Source: Bacillota bacterium (GTDB lineage: Bacteria; Bacillota; Clostridia; Lachnospirales; Lachnospiraceae). Taken from it: 27,555 bases of DNA. The stretch is from the NCBI GenBank assembly GCA_023409535.1, contig JAEYGZ010000022.1, positions 1 to 27,555 of the forward strand, in the 5' to 3' direction. Under the pieces are notes generated by a model. That model was not told the DNA's origin. It saw nothing but the letters and a program-made list of their open reading frames with translations, and ran no database searches. Shown in pieces: positions 6,729-14,860 of the stretch (the first letter of the stretch is position 1; each line of letters begins with the position of its first letter). The position numbers and the translations under genes are program-made.

Positions 6729-9107
6729 TTATTTGAATTCCACGATAGTTACGCCCTGGTCACCTTCACCAAAAGCTCCCAGACGGAAGGATTTCACATA
6801 GCTAAGTCTTTTCAAATGGGTGTGGATGGCGTTCTTCAATGCACCGGTGCCCCGGCCGTGGATAACGGTAACCTGCGGTAAATGCGCCAGATAAGCGTCG
6901 TCCAGGTATTTATCCAGATCGGATAATGCCTCGTCCACCGTCTTGCCGATCAGATTAATATCAGGGTGGATACTGGCGGATTTGGACATCTTAATCTTAC
7001 CGCTCTGAGTTTTATTATAACCGGGAGCGACAATTTCTTCTTCCTCCAGCAATTCAAGATCCCTAATATTCACCTGGGAACGAAGAATTCCCATCTGGAC
7101 AAACAGGTCACCTTTGGCATTGGGAAGGGTACTTACCGTACCTTTTAATCCAAGACTGATGACATTGACAGGATCTCCGACCCTTAAGCTCTTTGAAGAA
7201 GGTGCCATAGCCTGTTTGGCAGGATCCTTTTTCAGCGTACCCTCGCTGTTGCTGATACGCTCACGCAGGATGCCCCGCTCATTCTCCATCTCCTTGATGC
7301 TGCCGCCCTCCTGAAGCCATTTATTATAACGGCGGATACTCTGGTCGGCGAATTCCTTGGCTTCCTGAAGAACAGAGGCAGCCTGTTCCTTAGCCTCCTT
7401 TAGAAGCCGCTCTCTGCTGGCCTCCAGAGATTCAGTTTTCTTGGCGAGGCTTTTCTTCAGCTGCTCTATCTCCTGCTTATATTTACTGATCTCATCCTGT
7501 TCCTTCTCAATGGTCACACGGCTGGATTCCAGATCGCTGATGAGATCCTCAAAGCTCTTATCCTGTTCCCCGATCCGCTTCTTTGCATCCTCAATGATAT
7601 AATCAGGCAGGCCGAGCTTGGAGGAGATGGCAAAGGCATTACTCTTGCCTGGGATACCGATTAATAACCGATAGGTCGGACGCAGAGTCTCAACATCAAA
7701 TTCGCAGCTGGCATTGGATACGCCTTCTGTGGAAAGTGCATAGATTTTTAATTCACTGTAATGGGTGGTAGCCATGGTACGGATCTTTCTGTGATGCAGG
7801 GAGGAGAGGATGGACATGGCAAGTGCGGCACCCTCCGTAGGATCGGTACCGGCACCAAGCTCATCAAACAGCACCAGAGAATTGGTATCTGCCTGCTGGA
7901 GGATTTTAACGATATTAGTCATATGGGAGGAGAAGGTACTGAGACTTTGCTCAATGCTCTGTTCATCTCCGATATCTGCATACACCTCTTCAAATACTGC
8001 CAGCTGGGAGCCGTCAAAGGCAGGGATATGAAGACCCGCCTGTCCCATTAAGGTCAGCAGACCCACTGTCTTTAGGGTAACGGTCTTACCGCCGGTATTC
8101 GGTCCGGTGATGATTAGCATGCTGAACTCCTTACCCAGCATAATATCAATGGGAACAACCTTCTTCTGGTCGATTAAAGGATGGCGTCCTTTCTTAATGT
8201 TAAGAATTCCGTTCTTATTAAAACCTGGCTCAGAGCCCTTCATTTGTCTGGATAAGGCAGCTCTGGCAAAGATGAAATCAAGCTCTGACAGGGTTGCAAA
8301 ATTGTATTCCAGATTTTCATAATGCTCTGCGGCCTGATTACTTAACTCAGCTAAAACTTTCTCAATTTCTTCCTGCTCCCTGATAGCCAGCTCCCGAAGC
8401 TCATTATTTAAGCGGACAATTGCAACAGGCTCAATGAACAGGGTGGAGCCGGTGGAGGACTGATCATGGATCATACCCTGAAACTGGCTCTTATATTCGG
8501 CGCGAACCGGGAGGCAATACCTGCCGTTACGCATGGTGATGATGTTCTCCTGCAGCAGGGTGCGGGAGGAATTCAGAATAGATGAAAGCTCACTGTGAAT
8601 CTTATCGTTGGCATTCTTGATGGCACGGCGGACACTTTTTAAGGCAGGACTGGCATCATCTGCGATTTCTTCCTCCGATATGATGCAGCGTCTGATCTCA
8701 TTGTTGAGCGGAGTCAGCGGCTCCAGTCCGGCAAAATACTCCGTCAGGGAGTCTTCCGCCTGTTCCTCGCTGTCCTTGCCGGTATAGCCGCCATAGGCCT
8801 TCAGGCGCAAGGTTGCTTCCAGATCGGAGCTGATATGCAGAAGCTCCGCTGCGCTTAAGGCTGAACCTACCTTCAACCTCATAATTGTGGGACGGATATC
8901 ATGGATTCCTCCAAAGGATACGCTTCCCTTTCTCAGAAGTCTTGATAAGGCATCGGAAGTCTCCCTCTGCAGCTTCTGGATCTCTTTCAGGTCCGACAGG
9001 GGCTTAAGCTGGGAACAAAGCTCCTTGCCATAAGCGGTTCCGGCCAGGGAGCTGAGGGTAGTAATAATTTTATTATATTCAAGGGTTCTTAATGCTTTCT
9101 CGTTCAT
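6729..9107 (-). CDS. mutS2: Endonuclease MutS2
   Basis: A 792-aa MutS2 protein. Order of parts: MutS-type core and lever (about 1-325), ATPase with Walker A GPNTGGKT (335-342) and Walker B LVLFDELGAGTDPTEGAAL (from 411), a long coiled coil (about 515-630), and a C-terminal Smr nuclease domain (about 715-792) with the VIHGRGTGALK motif. MutS2 proteins lack the mismatch-recognition domain; known roles are suppression of homologous recombination and rescue of collided ribosomes by splitting them. Length equals the usual 780-790 aa. It is first in the minus-strand run mutS2, response regulator, kinase, nucleotidase. Ribosome binding site GAAAGG is modest. Confidence 0.96.
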   Translation of the reverse strand: MNEKALRTLEYNKIITTLSSLAGTAYGKELCSQLKPLSDLKEIQKLQRETSDALSRLLRKGSVSFGGIHDIRPTIMRLKVGSALSAAELLHISSDLEATLRLKAYGGYTGKDSEEQAEDSLTEYFAGLEPLTPLNNEIRRCIISEEEIADDASPALKSVRRAIKNANDKIHSELSSILNSSRTLLQENIITMRNGRYCLPVRAEYKSQFQGMIHDQSSTGSTLFIEPVAIVRLNNELRELAIREQEEIEKVLAELSNQAAEHYENLEYNFATLSELDFIFARAALSRQMKGSEPGFNKNGILNIKKGRHPLIDQKKVVPIDIMLGKEFSMLIITGPNTGGKTVTLKTVGLLTLMGQAGLHIPAFDGSQLAVFEEVYADIGDEQSIEQSLSTFSSHMTNIVKILQQADTNSLVLFDELGAGTDPTEGAALAMSILSSLHHRKIRTMATTHYSELKIYALSTEGVSNASCEFDVETLRPTYRLLIGIPGKSNAFAISSKLGLPDYIIEDAKKRIGEQDKSFEDLISDLESSRVTIEKEQDEISKYKQEIEQLKKSLAKKTESLEASRERLLKEAKEQAASVLQEAKEFADQSIRRYNKWLQEGGSIKEMENERGILRERISNSEGTLKKDPAKQAMAPSSKSLRVGDPVNVISLGLKGTVSTLPNAKGDLFVQMGILRSQVNIRDLELLEEEEIVAPGYNKTQSGKIKMSKSASIHPDINLIGKTVDEALSDLDKYLDDAYLAHLPQVTVIHGRGTGALKNAIHTHLKRLSYVKSFRLGAFGEGDQGVTIVEFK

Positions 9108-9380
9108 TTTGATATTGCCTTTCCATAGTTTATAACATCATATTTGCAGCTTATAAATAATTGAGGATACACAGCTTATGTGAAGATAGGATACCTCTAT
9201 TTTACCTTAAGTTGTAAAAAAATAAAACCATAAATTATGGGATATGGTCAGATATTCTAAGGTTCTGATGGGACAAGGCAGCAGGAGGGTATTAGGCAAG
9301 ACCCTGAAGAAGAGATAAGCTTGATCTCCGGATGAGGTATCCTTTGATGATAAAAAGTTAATCAGGCAGGATAAATTAAA
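9108..9380. other. Non-coding gap upstream of mutS2
   Basis: No open frame of note on either strand. This 273-base stretch should hold the mutS2 promoter and the 3' end of the minus-strand small membrane gene, but I see no convincing promoter boxes or terminator hairpin. Confidence 0.5.
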
Positions 9381-9731
9381 TCAATGTGTTAAAGAATTAA
9401 TCATCCCCGCAATAATTATGCCAATTATGGACAGTGCACAAACGGAGCATATTAACCCGGGAAAGAAAATAAGAATAGAATATCTTTTTTTGCGGGGGGT
9501 GTTCTTAATGGCGTTAAACTTGTAAACCGCTGCACAGGCTAAAAGCATCGGGATTGTTCCGAAAGCGAGCCAGATATATGCTTGTTCTTTCCAGGTAAAA
9601 GGGATCATAGCCATGGGATTCACTGCTTTGTTCGGGCCGAAAAGGCTGATTATTATCAAAATAAACGCGATAACTGCTCCAATCGCATAGATAACATTAG
9701 AGATAACCCTGACAGTTTTTGTTTCTTTCAT
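9381..9731 (-). CDS. Small three-helix membrane protein of unknown function
   Basis: A 116-aa hydrophobic protein with three predicted transmembrane segments at about 10-30 (VIYAIGAVIAFILIIISLF), 51-70 (WLAFGTIPMLLACAAVY) and 84-112 (ILIFFPGLICSVCALSIIGI). A basic loop NTPRKKR lies between the second and third, suggesting that loop faces the cytoplasm. The ribosome binding site GGAGGG sits correctly before the ATG. I do not recognise a family. It stands alone between mutS2 (same strand, downstream) and the divergent HtrA-like gene, with no obvious operon partner. Confidence 0.7.
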   Translation of the reverse strand: MKETKTVRVISNVIYAIGAVIAFILIIISLFGPNKAVNPMAMIPFTWKEQAYIWLAFGTIPMLLACAAVYKFNAIKNTPRKKRYSILIFFPGLICSVCALSIIGIIIAGMINSLTH

Positions 9732-10109
9732 GCGTTAACCCTCCGGACAGAAAATGATTGTTTTATATTTATCATACCGCAATTATATCATAACTTTTGA
9801 TTATGCACCATTTTCAATAATTAAAAATTTTCTATACAACTCTGCAAAAGATATATAGACGCCATGATAAAAGACTGGAAAATGAAATTTTTTCCTATAC
9901 CCGGGCATTCGATATAAAAAATAAAGAATTCCTGAAATTTTAGCAGCTTAATCGGACAATAACATTCCCATTGCTGGTATAATGTGTTATAATGACAAGG
10001 GCTTTTGTTTACAAATAATTCATAGTATGTTCATATGTCAATGCTAAAATTGGACGTATGTATTAGTGGGATTCTCATTAGATTATTAATCTCTTAGAGG
10101 AGAATAGGA
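9732..10109. promoter_or_regulatory. Divergent intergenic region with candidate -10 boxes for the HtrA-like gene
   Basis: An AT-rich 378-base gap between divergent genes. Two overlapping TATAAT-type boxes lie at 9978-9983 and 9988-9993, reading toward the HtrA-like gene. The best -35 match (CGGACA at 9953-9958) is poorly spaced (19 bases) for the first box, so the call is weak. A GAGGAGAATAGGA ribosome binding site precedes the ATG at 10110. Nothing else was recognised. Confidence 0.4.
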
Positions 10110-11483
10110 ATGTCTGAGAATGACAATAAGGATTTTGAATTTATAAAAGAGCACGTGATTGAGAAAAAGCGTAAGAAACTCAGAAAGAAGCTTATGCCGA
10201 TTCTTATGACGATTTGCCTTGCCATAATATTTGGTCTTGTCGCAGCAATTACCTTCGCTTTGTCAGAGCCCAGACTATTGGATCTTCTACATAAAGAAGA
10301 GGAGACGAAAAAGCCTGCGAACTTCCCGACCGGCGGTCCTGTGGAGAATGATGTCACAGGAATACCTACGGCTTCCGGCGGTTCAAATGGTGTAGGACAG
10401 CAGCCGAATAACAATACTGCCGATCCTGCAGATGTGGAAGACCTGGAGGATGATGAGACGGATACAAAGCCGGAATCAGTAATTGTAGAACAATATATTG
10501 AGGCGGATCTTGAAGATTATACGAAGATGTACGGAGATATACGCAAGCTTTCCTTAAAAGTTGATCAGTCTCTAATCACTGTGGAGAAAGTAACAGAGAA
10601 GGTAGATGTGGTATTTGGAACTCCGGTGGAGATGGCGGAGGAGACAACAGGACTTGTAATTCATAATAATGATGTGGAGTTTATTATTTTAGTCAGCTAC
10701 GACCGTGTGAAGGATGCCGACAGTATCAAGGTTAAATTCTCCGATACAGCCAAAGTAAATGCTATCCTGCAGGATTATGACAGTGAATTGAATCTGGCGG
10801 TGATTGCCGTGAAGCTGGCGGATATTCCTTCTACTTACCTCAACGGCATACAACCTGCTATTTTGGGAGCATCTTATACGCTTGCGGTGGGGACACCGGT
10901 GATTGCCTTAGGAAGTCCCAATGGACATGTTGGGTCTATGGATATCGGAATTGTCACTAGCAGAAACAGTTCTATTTACGTTACAGATAATAAGCTTGAT
11001 TTGTTTAATACGGATATTACGGAAAATGAGAACAGTGACGGAATAATCGTCAATATGAAGGGAGAAGTAATCGGTTTGATTACCAGAACCCTGAAGGACG
11101 ACCGGAGCAAAGGTCTGAGTACAGCCATCGGCATAAGCAAGCTTACCGGTATATTATCGGATATGGTAGATTTGGAGCCTCATATTTACTTTGGCGTTAT
11201 GACGGAGGACATGACGGATCAGGCAAAGCTGGAGCATGAAATTACAAATGGAATTTTTGTCAATGAGGTTTTAGAGGACTCTCCCGCATTTGAAGCGGGG
11301 CTTCAAGCTGGAGATATCATTCTCCAGGTAAATGACCAGACCATTATTAATACCAACAATTTCTATAATGCGATTGCTGCTTATGCACCGCAGCAGGAAG
11401 TAACGGTTAAGCTTAAGAGAACTACCGGTAAAACCGAAAAGGAAATAGAGTTAACTGTAACGCTGATAGAGAAAGAGAAGTAA
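10110..11483 (+). CDS. Membrane-anchored HtrA/DegP-like protein with PDZ domain, degenerate triad
   Basis: A 457-aa protein: short cytoplasmic basic N-terminus, one transmembrane helix (about 28-52), a Pro/Gly/Asn/acidic linker (about 60-125), a trypsin-like domain (about 140-350) and a C-terminal PDZ domain (about 357-455, with GIFVNEVLEDSPAFEAGLQAGDIIL). The overall plan is that of HtrA proteases, which degrade or refold damaged exported proteins. The three catalytic positions look lost: the usual TNxHVV reads VSYDRV (Asp198 for His), the DLAV aspartate reads NLAV (Asn228), and GNSGG reads ENSDG (Ser309 kept, oxyanion glycines altered). It is therefore probably a non-proteolytic scaffold or sensor. 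A hairpin terminator follows. Confidence 0.85.
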   Translation: MSENDNKDFEFIKEHVIEKKRKKLRKKLMPILMTICLAIIFGLVAAITFALSEPRLLDLLHKEEETKKPANFPTGGPVENDVTGIPTASGGSNGVGQQPNNNTADPADVEDLEDDETDTKPESVIVEQYIEADLEDYTKMYGDIRKLSLKVDQSLITVEKVTEKVDVVFGTPVEMAEETTGLVIHNNDVEFIILVSYDRVKDADSIKVKFSDTAKVNAILQDYDSELNLAVIAVKLADIPSTYLNGIQPAILGASYTLAVGTPVIALGSPNGHVGSMDIGIVTSRNSSIYVTDNKLDLFNTDITENENSDGIIVNMKGEVIGLITRTLKDDRSKGLSTAIGISKLTGILSDMVDLEPHIYFGVMTEDMTDQAKLEHEITNGIFVNEVLEDSPAFEAGLQAGDIILQVNDQTIINTNNFYNAIAAYAPQQEVTVKLKRTTGKTEKEIELTVTLIEKEK

Positions 11484-11488
11484 ATACC

Positions 11489-11544
11489 AAAGGAATGCTG
11501 TAATAGAGATGGCATAAGCCATTTTTGCGGCATTCCTTTAATTT
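11489..11544 (+). terminator. Terminator after the HtrA-like gene
   Basis: The arms AAAGGAATGC (11489-11498) and GCATTCCTTT (11530-11539) are perfectly complementary and enclose an inner small hairpin ATGGC-ATAA-GCCAT. The T-run inside and after the right arm supports termination. Confidence 0.7.
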
Positions 11545-11620
11545 GTGCTTTATATATCGGCCTGATTGGGGTATAATCATTATATGACGGCGATCAGCTG
11601 CATTAGAAAGGTTAATTGGA

Positions 11621-12586
11621 ATGAGATATATTCAGGATTTAAGAGAAAGTGATTTTATTAAGAATGAGATATACCTGTGTAAGTCTAAGCAGACCCTGAC
11701 AGGGAAAAGCGGTAAGAGCTATGTATCGTTAATACTGCAGGATAAGACCGGCACGATTGATGCTAAGATATGGGATTTTAGCAATGAGATAGAGCAGTAC
11801 GAGGTAATGGATTTTGTACATATTGATGCCAGAGTGAACTGCTTCCAGGATGCGCTCCAGCTCAATATCAGTAAGATTTACAAGGGCAGGGAAGGAGAAT
11901 ATTATCCTGAGGATTATTTCCCGGTCACAACCAAGGATATCGAGGTAATGTATCGGGAGATCAAGGAGTTTGTTGCCGGAATTAAGGAGCCTAACTTAAA
12001 GGCGCTGGCAGAGGATTTCTTCCTGAATGACGCACAGTTTATTAAGAAGTTTAAGAGCCATTCCGCAGCGAAGAGCGTACACCATAGCTTTGTGGGCGGT
12101 TTGTTGGAGCATACCTTAAGTGTGGTGAAGCTTTGCAATTATTATACCGTCAGCTACCCCATCCTGAATAAGGATCTGCTGATTACAGCGGCTCTGTTTC
12201 ATGATATCGGCAAGATGGAGGAGCTATCCACCTTCCCGGAGAATGATTATACCAACGACGGACAGCTGCTTGGACATATCTTCATCGGGGCCAATACATT
12301 AAACAGGTATATAGCGAAGAATCCTAAATTTCCTGTTAAGCTGGCCAATGAATTAATTCACTGCATCCTGGCACATCATGGCGAGCTGGAATATGGTTCG
12401 CCGAAGAAGCCGGCGACAGCTGAGGCGATGGCATTGCATTTTGCTGATAATACGGATGCGAAGATGCAGACCCTGACAGAGCTACTGCAGTCCGGTGATC
12501 CCAAGTGTGAGTGGATGGGATATCAGAAGCTGTTTGAGTCAAATATTATGCGCAGCACCAAATGTAATGTAAGCTCACAGGTGTAA
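11621..12586 (+). CDS. yhaM: 3'-5' exoribonuclease YhaM family protein
   Basis: A 321-aa protein with an N-terminal OB-fold nucleic-acid-binding domain (about 12-90; SLILQDKTGTIDAKIWDF) and a C-terminal HD phosphohydrolase domain. Metal ligands are visible as SVHHSFVGGLLEHTL (H154, H155, H164), ALFHDIGKM (H194, D195) and HCILAHHGE. This is the architecture and length of Bacillus YhaM, a 3'-5' exoribonuclease involved in RNA turnover. A TATAAT at 11572-11577 may be its -10 box, without a good -35. Ribosome binding site GAAAGG precedes the ATG. It lies between two hairpins, so it is probably monocistronic. Confidence 0.92.
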   Translation: MRYIQDLRESDFIKNEIYLCKSKQTLTGKSGKSYVSLILQDKTGTIDAKIWDFSNEIEQYEVMDFVHIDARVNCFQDALQLNISKIYKGREGEYYPEDYFPVTTKDIEVMYREIKEFVAGIKEPNLKALAEDFFLNDAQFIKKFKSHSAAKSVHHSFVGGLLEHTLSVVKLCNYYTVSYPILNKDLLITAALFHDIGKMEELSTFPENDYTNDGQLLGHIFIGANTLNRYIAKNPKFPVKLANELIHCILAHHGELEYGSPKKPATAEAMALHFADNTDAKMQTLTELLQSGDPKCEWMGYQKLFESNIMRSTKCNVSSQV

Positions 12587-12613
12587 GCCTGCGAGCTCAT
12601 AAAATGTATGCAG

Positions 12614-12646
12614 ATAAGGATTGTCAGATTGACAATCCTTATTATT
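12614..12646 (+). terminator. Hairpin between yhaM and rlmD
   Basis: A perfect 13-bp stem, ATAAGGATTGTCA and TGACAATCCTTAT, with the 3-base loop GAT. It is followed by TATTAG rather than a pure T-run, so it is a probable but not canonical terminator of yhaM. Confidence 0.65.
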
Positions 12647-12700
12647 AGTGATTAGTGAGCGGTTTAACAATTCTTCTTATATAAAAAATAGGAACGGTGG

Positions 12701-14095
12701 ATGTGGATGGAGAGCGTGGTAAAGAAGAATGATCAGGTTGAGGTGATCATAGAGGATATCGGATCAGAAGGGGAAGGAATCGGCAGATATCAGGGGTATA
12801 CCCTGTTCGTTAAGGACACGGTAATGGGAGACAGGGCATTGGTTCAGGTTATGAAAACCGGCAAGACCTATGGCTATGCCAGACTTGTGAAGCTGATTGA
12901 AGCCTCGAAAGACCGCGTGACTCCCAGATGTCCTATTGCTTCAAAGTGCGGAGGCTGCCAGCTGATGCATGTGGATTATGCCAGGCAGTTGCGGTATAAG
13001 GAGGATAAGGTTCGTGGATGCCTGACCAGGATAGGCGGCTTTGGCGATATCCCTATGGAGCCCATCCTTGGTATGGAGGAGCCGTATTATTACCGGAATA
13101 AATCCCAATACCCTGTGGGGAGAAATAAGGATGGTTCTGTTGCTATTGGATTTTATGCCGGACGCACCCATTCAATTATCGATACCTCTCATTGTTACAT
13201 CGGAGCAAAAGTGAATGAAGAAATCATTTCATTCCTGCGTTCCTTTATCGAGGGCTATAAGATAGAGCCTTACAATGAGGAGACACACAAGGGATTACTG
13301 CGTCACATACTCACAAGGGTTGGTTTTCACTCCGGAGAGGTTATGGTATGTCTTGTGGTGAACGGAAGGGATATTCCTTATAAGGAGGAACTGATTTGGG
13401 GGCTGCAAAGGCTTCCGGGTATGAAGAGCATCTGCCTGAATGTGAACAGAGAGAAGACAAATGTAATCCTGGGGAATGAGATTATTCCATTGTGGGGAGA
13501 GCCCTATATTACAGATTCCATCGGTGAGGTGAAGTATCAGATCTCACCCTTATCCTTCTATCAGGTGAATCCGGTACAGACGAAGAAGCTGTATGAGCTT
13601 GCCCTGGAGTGTGCGCAGCTTCATGGGGAAGAGACGGTCTGGGACCTTTACTGCGGAATTGGAACCATATCCTTATTCTTGGCTCAAAGAGCGAAGAAGA
13701 TATATGGAGTTGAGATCGTTCCTCAGGCGATTGAAGATGCGAAAAAGAATGCGGCAATTAATGGAATTAAGAACGCAGAATTCTTTGTGGGAGCAGCAGA
13801 AGATGTGCTTCCGAGGAAATATAAAGAGGATAAGGTCTATGCGGATGTAATTGTTGTGGATCCCCCCAGAAAGGGTTGTGAACAGAGCTTACTGGATACC
13901 ATGATAGCTATGGCACCTAAGCGTATTGTCTATGTTTCCTGTGATCCGGCAACGCTGGCGAGGGATCTGAAGTATCTGTGTGAGAAGGATTATGAGCTGA
14001 CTAAGGTACGGGCGGTAGACCAGTTTGGGCATTCAACTCATGTGGAGAGTATAGTTCTGATGCAACGTTGTGGTGTGTTGAAATACAATAAATAA
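12701..14095 (+). CDS. rlmD: 23S rRNA (uracil-5-)-methyltransferase, RlmD/RlmCD type
   Basis: A 464-aa SAM-dependent RNA m5U methyltransferase of the RumA/TrmA family. It has an N-terminal TRAM domain (about 7-68), the iron-sulfur cysteine cluster C77, C83, C86 (RCPIASKCGGCQLMH) with a further Cys in the SHCYIGAK segment, and a Rossmann catalytic domain with LYCGIGTISLFLA, VVDPPRKGC, and the nucleophile C414 in YVSCDPATLARDL. It methylates U1939 (and in Firmicutes also U747) of 23S rRNA. The ATG at 12701 follows GGAACGG; a second ATG six bases downstream is possible. The last codons (encoding CGVLKYNK and the TAA) appear to come from, or abut, a transposon end: the stop codon lies within the first 20-bp repeat, so the C-terminus may be altered. 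Confidence 0.93.
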   Translation: MWMESVVKKNDQVEVIIEDIGSEGEGIGRYQGYTLFVKDTVMGDRALVQVMKTGKTYGYARLVKLIEASKDRVTPRCPIASKCGGCQLMHVDYARQLRYKEDKVRGCLTRIGGFGDIPMEPILGMEEPYYYRNKSQYPVGRNKDGSVAIGFYAGRTHSIIDTSHCYIGAKVNEEIISFLRSFIEGYKIEPYNEETHKGLLRHILTRVGFHSGEVMVCLVVNGRDIPYKEELIWGLQRLPGMKSICLNVNREKTNVILGNEIIPLWGEPYITDSIGEVKYQISPLSFYQVNPVQTKKLYELALECAQLHGEETVWDLYCGIGTISLFLAQRAKKIYGVEIVPQAIEDAKKNAAINGIKNAEFFVGAAEDVLPRKYKEDKVYADVIVVDPPRKGCEQSLLDTMIAMAPKRIVYVSCDPATLARDLKYLCEKDYELTKVRAVDQFGHSTHVESIVLMQRCGVLKYNK

Positions 14096-14141
14096 TGATA
14101 TTAACTAATAAATAATGATATCGTACAATAAATAATGATAT
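14074..14141. repeat. 20-bp-spaced repeat array: candidate Tn7-like transposon end (TnsB sites)
   Basis: The 15-mer AATAAATAATGATAT occurs three times without change at 14087-14101, 14107-14121 and 14127-14141, exactly 20 bases apart; a weak fourth copy may follow at 14147. Just outside is a TGT (14074 or 14076), then TGTTGAAA and TACAATAAATAATGATAT. This mirrors the layout of a Tn7 end, where an 8-bp TGT terminus is followed by overlapping ~22-bp TnsB sites containing ACAATAAA. The first repeat contains the rlmD stop codon, and a decayed tnsA starts 72 bases further on, as expected for the tnsA-proximal end. Confidence 0.7.
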
Positions 14142-14213
14142 AAGTACTAAAAAGAATAACTTTCTTCCTCATGATTAATTGCAATTTGTGCAAGTGATTT
14201 GAGGGGGATTTTT

Positions 14214-14337
14214 ATGCCTAGACGAAAAAAGTTTAATGAAAGAGAAAATTGTTAAATGGATTAATGAAGAGCAAAGAGAAAAAGTCGGAATAGAGGGTAA
14301 GAGTAAATCGAATGTAAAGATGCAGTTAACTATTTAA
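14214..14337 (+). pseudogene. tnsA N-terminal remnant (frameshifted)
   Basis: The DNA around the start (ATTTTTATGCCTAGACG, then AAAGAGAAAATTG) closely matches the start of the intact tnsA at 20543. Translation gives MPRRKKFNERENC and then a stop. A second frame from 14236 continues MKEKIVKWINEEQREK, aligning with TKEKIAKLIKAG of the intact TnsA. One frameshift therefore broke the gene and the rest (about 90% of TnsA) is missing. It shows that an older, diverged Tn7-like element entered at the rlmD 3' end. Confidence 0.75.
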
Positions 14338-14860
14338 TGAGAAAGCCAAAAAACATAGAAGTTAATACCGAATGTGTGGTAATAAGATTTACTGTTTTTT
14401 TAGATTAGTATTTATTATTACAAATCTATAGAAAATTCTATAGAAAATATGTATTTTACTTTGTCGATTTTGATGGTAAAATATGGACAATGGATATTAT
14501 TAAAATAAGCTTTAAAAAATGAACTACTGACTATAGCAATAATAGGTAGCTGGTTGTTCAAATGTTTTTTCTGATGAAAATAGTAGATATAATATTTTGT
14601 TCGAAGATATCTGCTTAATAAGTCTAATAGTTAAGGTTGTTTTGAAATTGGTGGCACTATGAATAATAAATTTAATTCGCAGCCGATTCTTTAGGATATA
14701 ATTGTTAAAAGCCAATTATTGTAGATTGTTTATCTTTTTCCAAAAGAACAGTTATTGAGGCTAATCTCAATTATTTTTAAATAAGTATTGAGTCGGAGAA
14801 ATTACTTAACGAAAAGGCATTCTATTTTGCCCATAATATTTTACAATAAAGGAGTTTCTT
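14338..14860. other. Decayed AT-rich spacer before the SIR2-pAgo gene
   Basis: No intact gene. A short frame from about 14310 (ending LMRKPKNIEVNTECVV and a stop) looks like a coding remnant, but I cannot assign it. A 12-bp direct duplication, TCTATAGAAAAT twice, lies near 14423-14446 and creates the palindrome CTATAGAA-AA-TTCTATAG. Near 14754-14771 ATTGAG-gctaat-CTCAAT makes a small hairpin followed by T-rich DNA. The ribosome binding site of the next gene is AAAGGAG at 14848-14854. Confidence 0.55.

Noticed and set aside
13593..13850. Plus-strand ORF of 85 aa inside rlmD
   Set aside because: It lies in another frame of a well-supported methyltransferase gene and resembles no protein.
14524..14715. 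63-aa minus-strand ORF in the decayed spacer
   Set aside because: No ribosome binding site, no recognisable domain, and AT-rich composition typical of chance frames.
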